A stretch of 64,000 nucleotides of DNA from Erwinia endophytica. GTDB lineage: Bacteria; Pseudomonadota; Gammaproteobacteria; Enterobacterales; Enterobacteriaceae. The stretch covers positions 124,001 through 188,000 of the forward strand of contig NZ_RQVV01000061.1 of the NCBI RefSeq assembly GCF_009295515.1. The letters are read 5' to 3'. The notes under the pieces were generated by a model, which saw nothing but the letters and a program-made list of their open reading frames with translations, did no database searches and was not told the origin of the DNA. Positions 18,380 to 28,051 of the stretch are shown piece after piece; position 1 is the first letter of the stretch; every line of letters begins with the position of its first letter. Made by a program: the position numbers and the translations under genes.

Positions 18380-19033
18380 TCAGGCAACATAAAGATAAAT
18401 CGCCAGAAAATGGCAGATACTCCCGCCCAGCACAAAGCCATGCCAGATCGCATGGTTATACGGGATCCGTTTCGCGACATAAAAAATGACGCCCAGTGAG
18501 TAAATCACCCCTCCGGCCGCCAGCAACCAGACACCGCCGGGCGACAGTTTCATTGCCAGTTGATAAATCACGATCAGCGATAGCCAGCCCATCAGCAGAT
18601 AGGTAATCACTGACAGCGCCTCGAAGCGATGTACAAACGCCAGTTTGAACAGCACGCCCAACAGCGCCAGACTCCAGATAATCACCATCAAACCATGCGC
18701 TAACGGCGACTTCAGACCGACCAACAGAAAAGGAGTATAGGTACCTGCTATCAAAATATAGATCGCGCAGTGATCCAACTTTTTCAGCCAGGATTTCGCC
18801 TGCGGATGCGGGATAGCATGATAAAGGGTAGAAGCCAGAAACAGCAGGATCATACTGCCGCCATACAGACTGTAACTGGTGATTGTCATGACGTCAGCCT
18901 TGCTATCAAACGCCTGGGTAAGCAGTAATACCAGACCGACGATGCCGAAAATAAAACCGATACCGTGACTGATACTATTGGCCACTTCCTCAGCCAGAGA
19001 ATAACCTTGCGCTAATAACGTTTTTTCAGCCAT
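18380..19033 (-). CDS. yqfA: hemolysin-III family membrane protein YqfA
   Basis: Seven-helix integral membrane protein of the PAQR/hemolysin III family, 217 residues; its function in enterics is not settled. Conserved residues fit the family: SHGIG in helix 1, STLYHAIPH after helix 2, FDHCAIY-like ([17 protein letters not shown]) and [16 protein letters not shown], the last with the metal-binding histidines. The ATG at 19033 gives the E. coli alignment (nine residues to QGYSLAEE); an upstream GTG at 19039 is also possible. In E. coli yqfB, bglA and ygfF follow; here the AT-rich peptide region takes their place. Confidence 0.94.
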   Translation of the reverse strand: MAEKTLLAQGYSLAEEVANSISHGIGFIFGIVGLVLLLTQAFDSKADVMTITSYSLYGGSMILLFLASTLYHAIPHPQAKSWLKKLDHCAIYILIAGTYTPFLLVGLKSPLAHGLMVIIWSLALLGVLFKLAFVHRFEALSVITYLLMGWLSLIVIYQLAMKLSPGGVWLLAAGGVIYSLGVIFYVAKRIPYNHAIWHGFVLGGSICHFLAIYLYVA

Positions 19034-19676
19034 ATACACTTACTCTCCAGACTTTAAAACAGGCTGCTGACCACGCCAATTACGTCAGTCAACGCTCAGT
19101 ACTCACCGATGTTATGGCAGGCACGCCCGAAAATTGAGCAGTGACTCATAGCGTAACTGAGAATAATTTCAGAGTACAAGTGTAAGCAATGACAAAATGT
19201 GAATATATGTAAAGTTAAGCGACAGAACCCTGAGAACTATCAACGCCAATCAACACCTTTTAAACAAATTAATATAAATATGGCCGTCATGTTTCAAGCT
19301 GAACATAACATCAGCATTTCCAGGCAAGAACTGGCGAATTTCTCACTGGCGACCTTCCTTATACCCCAAACAGTGAGGGTCTACCTTTATATTTAAATAA
19401 GATATCCCACCAGATTATTCAGTTAACAATAAACAGGATGGTATTAATTTTCACGTCAATTAAAGATAAAACACCAACCAGAAAAATAATCCATTTAATT
19501 ATAAAATCAAATAAATCTCCAGCGCGAACTGATAATATTTCCATATAATTCCTGCCGTTACCAATAATATCACCTTGCCTGCGTGATAAATTTTCATCTA
19601 CTATGACTAAATCTTCTAAGGGTCAGTAAATCCAACAATAGAAATATTTTATCTTTCAATAAAAAAAGGTAATATT
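19034..19676. other. AT-rich gap upstream of the double-glycine peptide gene
   Basis: This 643-bp stretch holds no recognised gene. Its base composition is clearly more AT-rich than its flanks, especially 19400-19670, with long A/T runs. A 65-codon frame at 19199-19396 starts at GTG without a ribosome-binding site and looks accidental. A hydrophobic 32-codon frame on the minus strand at 19499-19597 is listed separately. The sequence probably carries the promoter of the peptide gene and regulatory sites. Confidence 0.6.
19499..19597 (-). CDS. possible 32-residue hydrophobic peptide
   Basis: Minus-strand frame MKIYHAGKVILLVTAGIIWK followed by 12 more residues (YYQFALEIYLIL). One predicted membrane helix spans about 8-19. 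It is divergent from the double-glycine peptide gene. The codon directly before the ATG is a stop, so the start is fixed, but I see only a weak purine stretch about 12-17 bases upstream. The frame after the stop stays hydrophobic for 12 codons. It could be a membrane or immunity-type peptide, a decayed gene, or chance in AT-rich DNA. Confidence 0.2.
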   Translation of the reverse strand: MKIYHAGKVILLVTAGIIWKYYQFALEIYLIL

Positions 19677-19805
19677 ATGAGGCAGTTAAACCAAAATGAG
19701 TTAAAGAAAGTATCCGGCGGAAGTTCATCGCTCTCATCCAAACTTAATAATAGCAAAGTTAAGGATATTATTAATCGTTTTATTGCGATGCTGGAAGTAA
19801 GCTAA
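19677..19805 (+). CDS. double-glycine leader peptide, microcin/bacteriocin-like
   Basis: A 42-residue peptide. Residues 1-15 (MRQLNQNELKKVSGG) fit the class II microcin and bacteriocin leader pattern M-R-x-L-x-x-x-E-L-x-x-V-S-G-G; compare the microcin V leader MRTLTLNELDSVSGG. Such leaders are cut after GG by C39-peptidase ABC exporters. The predicted core (16-42) starts with a Ser-rich stretch and continues as an amphipathic helix (SKVKDIINRFIAMLEV) with hydrophobics at i, i+3 and i+4. It has no cysteine. AAGG lies seven bases before the ATG. No exporter, immunity or modification gene is recognisable in the window, so it would depend on a transporter elsewhere. It could be a bacteriocin, a signal peptide or a small effector. 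The surrounding DNA is AT-rich, which suggests acquisition. Confidence 0.7.
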   Translation: MRQLNQNELKKVSGGSSSLSSKLNNSKVKDIINRFIAMLEVS

Positions 19806-19821
19806 TAGCTATCGATCAGTA

Positions 19822-19845
19822 CCGCCTTCTAATATTAGAAGGCGG
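19822..19845. repeat. 24-bp perfect palindrome after the peptide gene
   Basis: CCGCCTTCTAAT is followed without a spacer by its exact reverse complement. It lies 16 bp after the peptide stop codon. As RNA it could form a strong hairpin with a small loop from the central AT bases. No T-run follows. Confidence 0.8.
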
Positions 19846-19846
19846 C

Positions 19847-19881
19847 TTAAAGGTGTCCTCCTGAAAGGAGGACACCTTTAA
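19847..19881. repeat. 15-bp perfect inverted repeat with 5-base loop
   Basis: TTAAAGGTGTCCTCC and its reverse complement flank TGAAA. It is separated from the preceding palindrome by one base. It lies between the convergent peptide and ygfF genes and could end transcription in both directions, although only three T follow either arm before the A residues. Confidence 0.8.
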
Positions 19882-19920
19882 GCGTTGGTGAGGCATTCAT
19901 CATTCACTTCTTTCGTGCGA

Positions 19921-20664
19921 TTAACGTCCTCCCGATGCATCAATAAAAGTGCCTGTAACATAAGAAGCCGCTTCGCTAATCAGCCAACTAATTGCCTGAG
20001 CTATCTCTTCTGGCTGACCGCCCCGTTGCATCGGAAGCGCCGGAGCAACGCGATCCACCCTCCCCGGTTCCCCTCCATCGGCATGCATTTCGGTGTAGAC
20101 CGCGCCGGGACGTACGCTATTAACCCGGATACCTTGTGCCGCGACTTCCAGCGACAATCCTCTGGTCAGGGTATCCATCGCGCCTTTTGAGGCCGCATAG
20201 TCCACATATTCTGTCGGTGAGCCTGTGCGGGCAGCTGCCGAGGAAACATTAACAATCGCTCCCCCTTGCCCGCCATGATGATATCCCATTCTTTTGACCG
20301 CCTCGCGACAGCAGAGGAAAGTCCCGAGCACATTGGTGGCAAACACGCGAGTTATCCGATCGGCGGTCAATTGCTCAACCGTTGTCTGCTGAAACAGGAT
20401 ACCAGCGTTGTTGACCAGGGCACTCAACGTACCCGACAGTCCATTTATCTGTCGGAACATTGCCATCACCTGTTCTTCTTCGGCTATATCGGCCTGTATA
20501 GCGACGCCATGGCCGCCCTGCTGGAGGATCTGCGCCACTACTTCTTCAGCCGCCGCGCTATTCTGGCGATAATTGACGACCACACAGTATCCCTGCCGGG
20601 CCAACAGTAAGCTGGTAGCCCGACCGATCCCCCGGCTACCGCCTGTCACCAATGCGATTTTCAT
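19921..20664 (-). CDS. ygfF: short-chain dehydrogenase YgfF
   Basis: NAD(P)-dependent SDR oxidoreductase, 247 residues, the same length as E. coli YgfF. The Rossmann motif is TGGSRGIGRAT (about 7-17), followed by the NNAG motif (ALVNNAGILF), the catalytic Ser in IVNVSSAAARTGSP and YVDYAASKG with the Tyr-x-x-x-Lys pair. The substrate is unknown. The start at 20664 has AGGAG eight bases upstream; an upstream in-frame ATG at 20703 would add 13 residues that overlap the gcvP terminator hairpin, which argues against it. It lies downstream of gcvP, as in E. coli. Confidence 0.93.
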   Translation of the reverse strand: MKIALVTGGSRGIGRATSLLLARQGYCVVVNYRQNSAAAEEVVAQILQQGGHGVAIQADIAEEEQVMAMFRQINGLSGTLSALVNNAGILFQQTTVEQLTADRITRVFATNVLGTFLCCREAVKRMGYHHGGQGGAIVNVSSAAARTGSPTEYVDYAASKGAMDTLTRGLSLEVAAQGIRVNSVRPGAVYTEMHADGGEPGRVDRVAPALPMQRGGQPEEIAQAISWLISEAASYVTGTFIDASGGR

Positions 20665-20691
20665 CTGCCGACTCCTGAAATAAAAAATAAG

Positions 20692-20720
20692 TAAAAAGGG
20701 CATGTCATCTGCCCTTTTTA
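20692..20720 (-). terminator. gcvP terminator hairpin
   Basis: TAAAAAGGGCA and TGCCCTTTTTA form a perfect 11-bp stem around a seven-base loop. It lies 21 bp after the gcvP stop and just before the ygfF start. A-rich and T-rich ends allow termination on either strand. Confidence 0.85.
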
Positions 20721-20740
20721 CTGTGGTTAAACCAGTCGAA

Positions 20741-23614
20741 CTAGTGGTATTCGCTTATTGGTACGCAGGAACAAAACAGGTTACGGTCGCCGTAAACATC
20801 ATCAAGGCGCTTCACAGTCGGCCAGTATTTGTTGTCGCTACCCATCGGGAAGACCGCCTGCTCGCGCGTATACGGATGCGACCACTCGCCAACTATTTCC
20901 ATCTGCGTATGCGGCGCATTAACCAACGGGTTGTCTTCCGCAGGCCATTCACCGGCTACCACGCGATCAATTTCCTTGCGAATAGCCAACATCGCATCAA
21001 TAAAGCGGTCCAGCTCAATTTTACTTTCCGATTCGGTTGGTTCCACCATCAGGGTACCGCTCACCGGGAACGACATCGTCGGTGCATGAAAACCGTAGTC
21101 GATCAGGCGCTTGGCAATATCCAGTTCGCTGATGCCGCTTTGCTCTTTCAGCGGACGGATATCCAGAATACATTCGTGCGCCACGCGGCCATCGCGCCCC
21201 GTGTAGAGGACAGGCCAGGCTGACTGTAAACGGGTCGCAATGTAGTTGGCATTCAGAATAGCGACAGAACTGGCCTGCTTCAGACCTTCCGCCCCCATCA
21301 TACGAATGTACATCCAGCTGATCGGCAGAATAGACGCGCTGCCAAACGGTGCGGCGGCAACCGCCCCTTGCTGCGTCAGCACGCCATCGACCTGTACCAC
21401 GCTGTGACCGGGAACAAACGGCGCCAGGTGTGCTTTCACGCCGATGGGCCCCATCCCCGGGCCGCCGCCGCCATGCGGGATACAGAAGGTTTTATGCAGG
21501 TTGAGATGCGACACATCCGCACCAATATAGCCGGGCGTGGTGATCCCCACCTGGGCATTCATATTCGCACCATCCAGATACACCTGGCCGCCGTACTGAT
21601 GGACGACCTGACAGACTTCGCGGATGGTCTCTTCATACACACCATGAGTAGAAGGATAGGTCACCATGATGCAGGAAAGCGCGTCGCCAGCCTGCTCCGC
21701 CTTCAGCCGCAGGTCGTGCAAATCAATGTTGCCCTGTTTATCACACGCCACCACCACCACTGACATACCGGCCATCTGCGCGGAAGCCGGGTTGGTACCG
21801 TGAGCGGAACTGGGGATCAAACAAATATGACGCCCACCTTCATGACGGCTTTGATGGTAACGGCGGATGGCCAACAGTCCGGCGTATTCGCCCTGCGCCC
21901 CTGAGTTAGGCTGCATGCACAAGGCATCGTAACCGGTCAGTTGCACCAGCCACTGGGAAAGCTGCGCAATCAGTTGCAGATACCCCGTCGCCTGCCCGAC
22001 CGGGCAAAAAGGATGTAGCTCAGCGAACTCTGGCCAGGTTATCGGGATCATCTCAGCGGCGGCATTCAGTTTCATGGTGCACGATCCCAGCGGGATCATC
22101 GCCTGATTCAGCGCCAGATCTTTGCGCTCCAGACTGTGCAGATAGCGCATCATCTCGGTTTCGCTGTGATAACGGTTGAATACCGGATGGCTCAGGATCG
22201 CGTCCTGACGCAACAGCGCGGCAGGCAATGACTGACTGTCGGCCGCCACTACCGCATCCAGTTGGTCGATATCCAGACCATGTGTTTCCCCCAACAGAAT
22301 GGAGAACAGCACGGCGACATCTTCGCGTTGCGTGGTTTCATCCAGCGTAATGCCGACAGCATGATGAAGATCCATCCGCAGGTTGACCCCAACGCTCAGC
22401 GCCCGCTCCAGCACTGCGGCTTTATCCGCTACTTCCACAGTCAGGGTATCGAACCAGTGCTGATGGCGCAGTGTCAGACCACCTTGCTGCAACCCTGCGG
22501 CCAGGATATCGGTCAGACGATGAATGCGCGAAGCAATACGCTTCAGTCCTGCCGGACCGTGGAAGACGGCATACAGGCTGGCGATATTGGCCAGCAGTAC
22601 CTGGGAAGTACAGATGTTGGAGTTGGCTTTCTCACGGCGGATATGCTGCTCACGCGTCTGCATCGCCATACGGAGCGCGGTATTACCCGCCGCATCACGG
22701 GAAACACCGATGATACGGCCAGGCATCGATCGTTTGTGCTCGTCGCGGGTCGCAAAGAAGGCGGCGTGAGGTCCTCCGTAACCCATTGGCACCCCGAAAC
22801 GTTGGGCGGAACCGAACACGATATCCGCCCCCTGCCGGCCCGGTGCCGGCAACATCACCAGCGACATAAAGTCAGCCGCCACCGCAACGATGACCTTGCG
22901 TGCTTTCAACTCAGCAATCAGGCGGGTGTAATCATGGACTTCACCGGTCGTGCCGACCTGCTGTAACAGCACACCAAACACCTCCTGATTATCCAACACG
23001 CTCTCGGCCTTACCAATCAGTAACTCAAAACCAAAGGTCTCAGCACGCGTACGAACCACGTCCAACGTCTGCGGATGAATATCATCAGCAACAAAAAAAC
23101 GATGCGCATTTTTCAGCTTGCTCACGCGCTTCGCCATCGCCATCGCTTCGGCAGCAGCAGTGGCTTCGTCCAATAACGAGGCAGAAGCGATATCCAGACC
23201 GGTCAAATCCAGCGTCACCTGCTGGAAATTGAGCAACGCCTCAAGACGCCCCTGCGACACTTCCGGCTGATATGGGGTATAAGCCGTGTACCACCCAGGA
23301 TTTTCCAGCACGTTGCGCAGAATAACCGGTGGCGTCAGCACTGGCGTGTACCCCATGCCAATGTAAGATTTGTAACGCAGATTCTGGCTGGCTATCGCTT
23401 TCAGCTCCGCCAGCGCCTGATGTTCAGTCAGGCCATCACCAATCGCTGGTGGGCCTGACAGTTGAATGTCTGCTGGCACAATAGCGGCGATCAGCGCGTT
23501 GAGGGAACGGGCGCCGATCGCGTTTAACATCGCATCCTGCTGTTCCGGCGAGGGGCCGATATGGCGTTCGATAAACGCGCCGGTGTGTTCAAGCTGGCTG
23601 AGTGTCTGCGTCAT
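20741..23614 (-). CDS. gcvP: glycine dehydrogenase (decarboxylating), P protein
   Basis: PLP enzyme of the glycine cleavage system. It decarboxylates glycine and passes the aminomethyl group to lipoyl-GcvH. It has 957 residues from the ATG at 23614, the exact E. coli length; an upstream TTG at 23623 is rejected because AGGA sits ten bases before the ATG. The PLP lysine is in [17 protein letters not shown] in the C-terminal half. The glycine-rich loop and [15 protein letters not shown] motif are present. It is the last gene of gcvTHP, 23 bp after gcvH. Confidence 0.98.
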   Translation of the reverse strand: MTQTLSQLEHTGAFIERHIGPSPEQQDAMLNAIGARSLNALIAAIVPADIQLSGPPAIGDGLTEHQALAELKAIASQNLRYKSYIGMGYTPVLTPPVILRNVLENPGWYTAYTPYQPEVSQGRLEALLNFQQVTLDLTGLDIASASLLDEATAAAEAMAMAKRVSKLKNAHRFFVADDIHPQTLDVVRTRAETFGFELLIGKAESVLDNQEVFGVLLQQVGTTGEVHDYTRLIAELKARKVIVAVAADFMSLVMLPAPGRQGADIVFGSAQRFGVPMGYGGPHAAFFATRDEHKRSMPGRIIGVSRDAAGNTALRMAMQTREQHIRREKANSNICTSQVLLANIASLYAVFHGPAGLKRIASRIHRLTDILAAGLQQGGLTLRHQHWFDTLTVEVADKAAVLERALSVGVNLRMDLHHAVGITLDETTQREDVAVLFSILLGETHGLDIDQLDAVVAADSQSLPAALLRQDAILSHPVFNRYHSETEMMRYLHSLERKDLALNQAMIPLGSCTMKLNAAAEMIPITWPEFAELHPFCPVGQATGYLQLIAQLSQWLVQLTGYDALCMQPNSGAQGEYAGLLAIRRYHQSRHEGGRHICLIPSSAHGTNPASAQMAGMSVVVVACDKQGNIDLHDLRLKAEQAGDALSCIMVTYPSTHGVYEETIREVCQVVHQYGGQVYLDGANMNAQVGITTPGYIGADVSHLNLHKTFCIPHGGGGPGMGPIGVKAHLAPFVPGHSVVQVDGVLTQQGAVAAAPFGSASILPISWMYIRMMGAEGLKQASSVAILNANYIATRLQSAWPVLYTGRDGRVAHECILDIRPLKEQSGISELDIAKRLIDYGFHAPTMSFPVSGTLMVEPTESESKIELDRFIDAMLAIRKEIDRVVAGEWPAEDNPLVNAPHTQMEIVGEWSHPYTREQAVFPMGSDNKYWPTVKRLDDVYGDRNLFCSCVPISEYH

Positions 23615-23637
23615 GAGCAACAAATCCTGATTACGGG

Positions 23638-24024
23638 TTATTCTGCAATACTGGTTTTATAAGCGTCGGCATCCAACAATGAATCCACTTCAGATTCATC
23701 ACTGGCTTTCATCCGGAACAACCAACCTTCGGCATACGGCGCGCTGTTGACCAACTCCGGCTCACTGTCCAGTGCATCATTCACCGCAATCACTTCACCG
23801 CTAAGCGGAGCATAAATATCAGAAGCCGCCTTCACTGATTCAGCAACGGCGCAATCTTCCCCCTGGCTGTAGGTGTTGCCCACCTCAGGCAAGTCAACAA
23901 ACACCATATCGCCCAGCAGTTCCTGGGCATGTTCGGTAATGCCTACAGTCCAGGTGCCATCGTCTTCTTTACGCACCCACTCGTGGCTGTCACGATATTT
24001 CAATTCATTTGGCACATGACTCAT
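23638..24024 (-). CDS. gcvH: glycine cleavage H protein
   Basis: Lipoyl carrier that shuttles the aminomethyl group between GcvP, GcvT and the Lpd dehydrogenase. It has 128 residues (E. coli 129). The lipoylated lysine is K65 in [11 protein letters not shown], and the motif [12 protein letters not shown] precedes it. It lies between gcvT (81-bp gap) and gcvP. Confidence 0.98.
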   Translation of the reverse strand: MSHVPNELKYRDSHEWVRKEDDGTWTVGITEHAQELLGDMVFVDLPEVGNTYSQGEDCAVAESVKAASDIYAPLSGEVIAVNDALDSEPELVNSAPYAEGWLFRMKASDESEVDSLLDADAYKTSIAE

Positions 24025-24105
24025 CGCCCGCTCTCCTGAAAGTTATTATTGGCTGGCTCCCCTTCGCTGGCCGTCAGTGACAACCAATGCTGGATGGAAA
24101 GCTGA

Positions 24106-25200
24106 TTATGCGACCGGTTTACCGGCGCGAACAAAAATCGGTTTAGTGACACTGACCGGCACTTCACGGTTACGGATCTGCACCATAGCCTGCTTGCCAA
24201 TTCCTGCAGGGACACGGGCTAACGCGATACTGCACCCCAACGTCGGAGAAAAAGAGCCGCTGGTGATCACGCCTTCTTTTGGCTTGCCCTGTGCATCGGT
24301 AAAATATACCGGCAGATTATTACGTAGCACGCCCTTTTCGGTCATGATCAGGCCGACCAGTTGTCCGGTGTCTTTTTCACGCAGAGCCTCTAATGCTTCG
24401 CGACCGATAAAATCACGCTCATCTGGCTGCCATGCCACAGTCCAGCCCATATTGGCAGCCAGCGGAGAAACACTTTCATCCATTTCCTGCCCGTATAAAT
24501 TCATGCCGGCTTCCAGACGCAGAGTATCACGCGCGCCCAGACCGGCGGGCTTCACTCCCGTCGCAAGCAGCTTCTGCCAGAAATCCGCCGCCTGCTCATT
24601 CGCCAGCGCAATTTCATAACCGGCTTCACCCGTGTAGCCGGTGGTAGCGATAAACAAATCGCCAGCCTGCACCCCAAAAAAAGGCTTCATTCCCGCCACA
24701 ATCTGACGTTGTGCATCATCAAGCAGACTCTGTACTTTAGCCTGTGCATTCGGCCCCTGTACGGCCATCAGCGACAAATCGTCACGTTCTGTCAGTTGTA
24801 CGCCATACGGTTCAGCATGCTGTGTTATCCACGCCAGATCTTTTTCGCGGGTCGCTGAGTTGACCACCAGGCGGAAAAAGTCATCGGCCATAAAATAGAC
24901 AATCAGATCGTCAATGACGCCCGCCGAAACGTTCAGCATCCCGCTATACAGTGCTTTGCCCGGTTGCGTTAATTTAGCGACATCATTCGCCAGGAGGTAG
25001 CGCAGGAAGTCGCGGGTGTGGACTCCTCGCAGATCGATAATGGTCATATGCGACACATCAAACATACCAGCATCGGTACGCACTGCGTGGTGTTCATCCA
25101 ACTGAGAACCATAGTGAAGCGGCATCATCCAGCCATGAAAATCCACCATGCGCGCAGCTGAAGCCAGATGTTGTTCGAACAAAGGAGTCTGCTGGGTCAT
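24106..25200 (-). CDS. gcvT: aminomethyltransferase, T protein
   Basis: Transfers the methylene group from aminomethyl-lipoyl-GcvH to tetrahydrofolate, releasing ammonia and forming 5,10-methylene-THF. It has 364 residues, like E. coli. It begins [24 protein letters not shown]. The catalytic Asp lies in [10 protein letters not shown], the [15 protein letters not shown] motif follows, and the C-terminal beta-barrel carries [15 protein letters not shown]. It is the first gene of gcvTHP. The gene group makes one-carbon units together with serine enzymes elsewhere in the window (serA). Confidence 0.98.
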   Translation of the reverse strand: MTQQTPLFEQHLASAARMVDFHGWMMPLHYGSQLDEHHAVRTDAGMFDVSHMTIIDLRGVHTRDFLRYLLANDVAKLTQPGKALYSGMLNVSAGVIDDLIVYFMADDFFRLVVNSATREKDLAWITQHAEPYGVQLTERDDLSLMAVQGPNAQAKVQSLLDDAQRQIVAGMKPFFGVQAGDLFIATTGYTGEAGYEIALANEQAADFWQKLLATGVKPAGLGARDTLRLEAGMNLYGQEMDESVSPLAANMGWTVAWQPDERDFIGREALEALREKDTGQLVGLIMTEKGVLRNNLPVYFTDAQGKPKEGVITSGSFSPTLGCSIALARVPAGIGKQAMVQIRNREVPVSVTKPIFVRAGKPVA

Positions 25201-25623
25201 ATCATTCCTGTATTTTGCTGGTTGTCAGACGCCTGCACGGGTCGCACTGGACGGGCGCAAACGATACCCTGGCTCTGAACTTACCACCGAACGGTGCCAT
25301 TAACCATAAGTTAAATGGGGCCGAATCGTTATGGTGCATGACATCATCACCCAACAGAAAACAGAATTTATCACCAAAATAAAACCAAAATAACAATATA
25401 AACAGCCAATTTTTAATGAATATTCAGTTTTTAACTAGATAATATGACTCATAAAAATCAAATCTAACCAGGAGAAACTAAATAATAAATGAGAAAATCT
25501 AATGCGAATCAGCAAGTGACATTAGAATTTTTCAAACGATGAACCAAAACGGGGCAACGTGTTGACAAGGGAAATGTTGATGAAGGGAATAATGGTGAGA
25601 ATGAAAGACGGACTAAACAGTAA
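25201..25623. other. gcv operon upstream region
   Basis: More than 400 bp between gcvT and ubiI (transcribed the same way, so this is the gcvT promoter region). Bases 25380-25500 are strongly AT-rich, which fits an Lrp-type or bent promoter. CTAAT and ATTAG pairs of the kind bound by GcvA occur near 25500-25530. On the plus strand a 17-codon frame (25489-25542, MRKSNANQQVTLEFFKR) has an AGGAG 15 bases upstream, too far for good initiation; I do not call it a gene. Confidence 0.5.
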
Positions 25624-25642
25624 GGGCGGCATTGCACCGCCC
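25624..25642 (-). terminator. hairpin after ubiI direction reversal zone
   Basis: GGGCGG and CCGCCC arms with a seven-base loop lie 15-33 bp upstream of the end of ubiI on the plus strand, that is just downstream of the ubiI stop on its own strand. There are few T, so the terminator is moderate. Confidence 0.5.
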
Positions 25643-25656
25643 TGGCGGAAAAGAAG

Positions 25657-26859
25657 TTAACGCAGCCACTGCGGCAAATCATTCAGCCCCATGGCTTGCC
25701 TGAGCAATCGCGGTTTCACACCGGGCAAGTTGTCAGCCAGACGCAGCCCCATATCCCGCAAGAGTTTTTTAGCCGGATGATTGCCATTGAACAACTCACG
25801 GAAACCCTGCATGCCTGCCAACATCAGCGCCGCGCTATGCTTGCGACTGCGCTCATAACGGCGCAGATACAGATGCTGGCCGATATCCTTTCCTTGTTGA
25901 TGCAGACGTTTAACTTCACCAATCAACTCTGCCGCATCCATAAAACCGAGATTCACTCCCTGCCCTGCCAACGGATGGATGGTGTGCGCCGCATCGCCAA
26001 CCAATGCCAAACGATGGGCAGCAAAGTGACGTGCATAGCGTCCCATCAGCGGGAAGGTTTTACGCTCACTCTCCACACTGCACAGCCCCAAACGCAGATC
26101 AAAAGCCACCGACAACTGCTGGTTGAACACCGCTTCCGGCATTGATTGCAGACGGTTGGCCTCCTGCGGAGGCAGGGACCAGACGATTGAACTCAGATGC
26201 GGATCGCTCAGCGGCAGGAAAGCCAGGATGCCGTCACCGTGGAATACCTGACGCGCGACAGCATCGTGTGGCTGCGCGGTACGGATCGTCGCCACCAGCG
26301 CATGATGCTCATAATCCCAGAACGCCAGCGGAATATCCGCTTTATTACGCAACCAGGAATTAGCACCGTCAGCGGCAACCAGCAAGCGGGCACTGATCAT
26401 GGTCCCGTCATTGAGCGTCACGAATGCTTCATTATCGCCAAAAGCGACCTGCTGCGGTTCCACCGGCGACATCAGCGTAATATCGCTCAGGCGGCCAGCC
26501 TGATTCCATAATGCCTGATGGATAACCGCATTTTCGATAATATGCCCAAGATGCGTCACCTCTTGCTGCGCGTCATCAAAGGTAATGTGACCAAAGCTGT
26601 CGCGATCCCACACTTCCATACCGTGCCAGGCACTGGCACGGCTGGCAATAATACTGCTCCAGACATCCAAATGTTGCAGCAATCGCTCGCTGGCCGCATT
26701 AATTGCGGAGACCCGTAGCGCTGGTGCGGCATCAGCGGCCAGGGCGACCGGGGTTTCACGCTCCAGAACCGCCACTTTCATCCCATTTCCCTGCAGGCCG
26801 CAAGCGACAGCAAGACCAACCATGCCTCCCCCGGCAACGATCACATCATACGTTTGCAT
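25657..26859 (-). CDS. ubiI: 2-octaprenylphenol 6-hydroxylase UbiI (VisC)
   Basis: FAD monooxygenase that hydroxylates C5 of the ubiquinone ring precursor. It has 400 residues from the ATG at 26859, as in E. coli; AAGGAG lies nine bases upstream, so the in-frame codon at 26883 is rejected. The FAD motif is VIVAGGGMVGLAVACGL, the middle motif is VAADGANSWLRN, and the second FAD motif is LVGDAAHTIHPLAGQGVNLG. It follows ubiH by 13 bp in the order ygfB-pepP-ubiH-ubiI. Confidence 0.97.
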   Translation of the reverse strand: MQTYDVIVAGGGMVGLAVACGLQGNGMKVAVLERETPVALAADAAPALRVSAINAASERLLQHLDVWSSIIASRASAWHGMEVWDRDSFGHITFDDAQQEVTHLGHIIENAVIHQALWNQAGRLSDITLMSPVEPQQVAFGDNEAFVTLNDGTMISARLLVAADGANSWLRNKADIPLAFWDYEHHALVATIRTAQPHDAVARQVFHGDGILAFLPLSDPHLSSIVWSLPPQEANRLQSMPEAVFNQQLSVAFDLRLGLCSVESERKTFPLMGRYARHFAAHRLALVGDAAHTIHPLAGQGVNLGFMDAAELIGEVKRLHQQGKDIGQHLYLRRYERSRKHSAALMLAGMQGFRELFNGNHPAKKLLRDMGLRLADNLPGVKPRLLRQAMGLNDLPQWLR

Positions 26860-26872
26860 CACTGCTTTCTCC

Positions 26873-28051
26873 TTAACGCTCAACCCAGCCTAATGTGCGC
26901 TCGGCCAGCAAATTACGCACTAATGGCAGGGAATCCATCGCCATCAGGCCCAGATTACGCCCTACCACCAGCGGTGTGTAGCGGTTAGCAAACACCCTGA
27001 CCAGACTATCGGTTATGCCAATAGTCGCCGACGCATCCGGCTGTCGCCGTTGCTGATACTGCTGCAAAACGGCATAGCTTCCCATATCCTGCCCACTTCT
27101 GAAGGCGCCAGCAACGGTTTCCGCCAGCGACATCACATCGCGGATCCCCAGATTAAACCCCTGCCCTGCAATGGGATGCAGCGTCTGAGCAGCATTGCCG
27201 ACCAGTGCCAGGCGGTGAGATACGCGCTGAGACGAAACCTGCAACTGCAACGGATAGCTGTGGCGTTGTCCCACCTGGGTGAAACGCCCCAGCCGCCAAC
27301 CGAAGGCTTTTTGCAACTCGTCCAGAAAATACGGGTCGCTCCAGCCATCCAACAACGCCTGATCAGCCAGTGGATGGCACCAGACCAGCGAGCTACGTCC
27401 GTCGGACATTGGCAACAGCGCCAGAGGGCCATGTTCGGTGAAGCGCTCGAAAGCCCGCCCCTGATGTGGCTGTTGGGTAGAAACATTGGCGATAACCGCG
27501 ACCTGCTGATAATCCTGCGTCTGCCACTGAATGCCGCAAGACGCGGCAACCGCAGAACGTGAACCATCCGCCGCCACCAGCAACTGCGCGGTAAGCGTTT
27601 CGCCACTATCCAGCGTGACACTCACCTGCTGTTGACTACGCGCCACCTGCGACACTTTCGCCGGACAGCACAGACGCACGCCAGGCGCTTTTTTCAGTAA
27701 AGCGAACAGGCGCTGCCCGACATCGTGTAGCTCAACAACCTGCCCCAGGGCCGGGATAGCATAATCATCAGCATCCAGAGAAACAAAGTTGGCATGACCA
27801 CGATCACTGACATGAACATGCGTTATCGCCGTAGCGTACGCCTGTAATGCAGGCCACAAATTAATCCCCGCCAACTGTCGGCAGGTTCCTTCAGCCAGCG
27901 CAATCGCCCGACCGTCATAGCCCGGATGCCTCCGACTGACCGGTTCGAAAGCTTCCACCAGGGTAACCGGTACCTTTCCCTGGGTAAGAAACGAGACAGC
28001 CAGCGCCAGCGTGGCACCGGCCATGCCGCCCCCTGCAATTACTATGCTCAT
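26873..28051 (-). CDS. ubiH: 2-octaprenyl-6-methoxyphenol hydroxylase UbiH
   Basis: FAD monooxygenase that hydroxylates C1 in aerobic ubiquinone synthesis. It has 392 residues, the E. coli length. The FAD motif is IVIAGGGMAGATLALAV, with VAADGSRSAVAASCGI in the middle and LVGNAAQTLHPIAGQGFNLG near the C-terminus. It shows clear paralogy to the adjacent ubiI. It overlaps the pepP stop by four bases, so translation is coupled. Confidence 0.97.
   Translation of the reverse strand: MSIVIAGGGMAGATLALAVSFLTQGKVPVTLVEAFEPVSRRHPGYDGRAIALAEGTCRQLAGINLWPALQAYATAITHVHVSDRGHANFVSLDADDYAIPALGQVVELHDVGQRLFALLKKAPGVRLCCPAKVSQVARSQQQVSVTLDSGETLTAQLLVAADGSRSAVAASCGIQWQTQDYQQVAVIANVSTQQPHQGRAFERFTEHGPLALLPMSDGRSSLVWCHPLADQALLDGWSDPYFLDELQKAFGWRLGRFTQVGQRHSYPLQLQVSSQRVSHRLALVGNAAQTLHPIAGQGFNLGIRDVMSLAETVAGAFRSGQDMGSYAVLQQYQQRRQPDASATIGITDSLVRVFANRYTPLVVGRNLGLMAMDSLPLVRNLLAERTLGWVER

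Noticed and set aside
19199-19396. 65-codon frame in the AT-rich gap upstream of the double-glycine peptide
   Set aside because: GTG start, no ribosome-binding site and no recognisable protein features.
25489-25542. 17-codon plus-strand frame in the gcvT upstream region
   Set aside because: The AGGAG is 15 bases from the ATG, too far for normal initiation, and the frame is too short to judge.
25201-25656. Glycine riboswitch before gcvT
   Set aside because: The AT-rich region shows no tandem aptamer-like structure; enteric gcv operons are controlled by GcvA, GcvR and Lrp instead.
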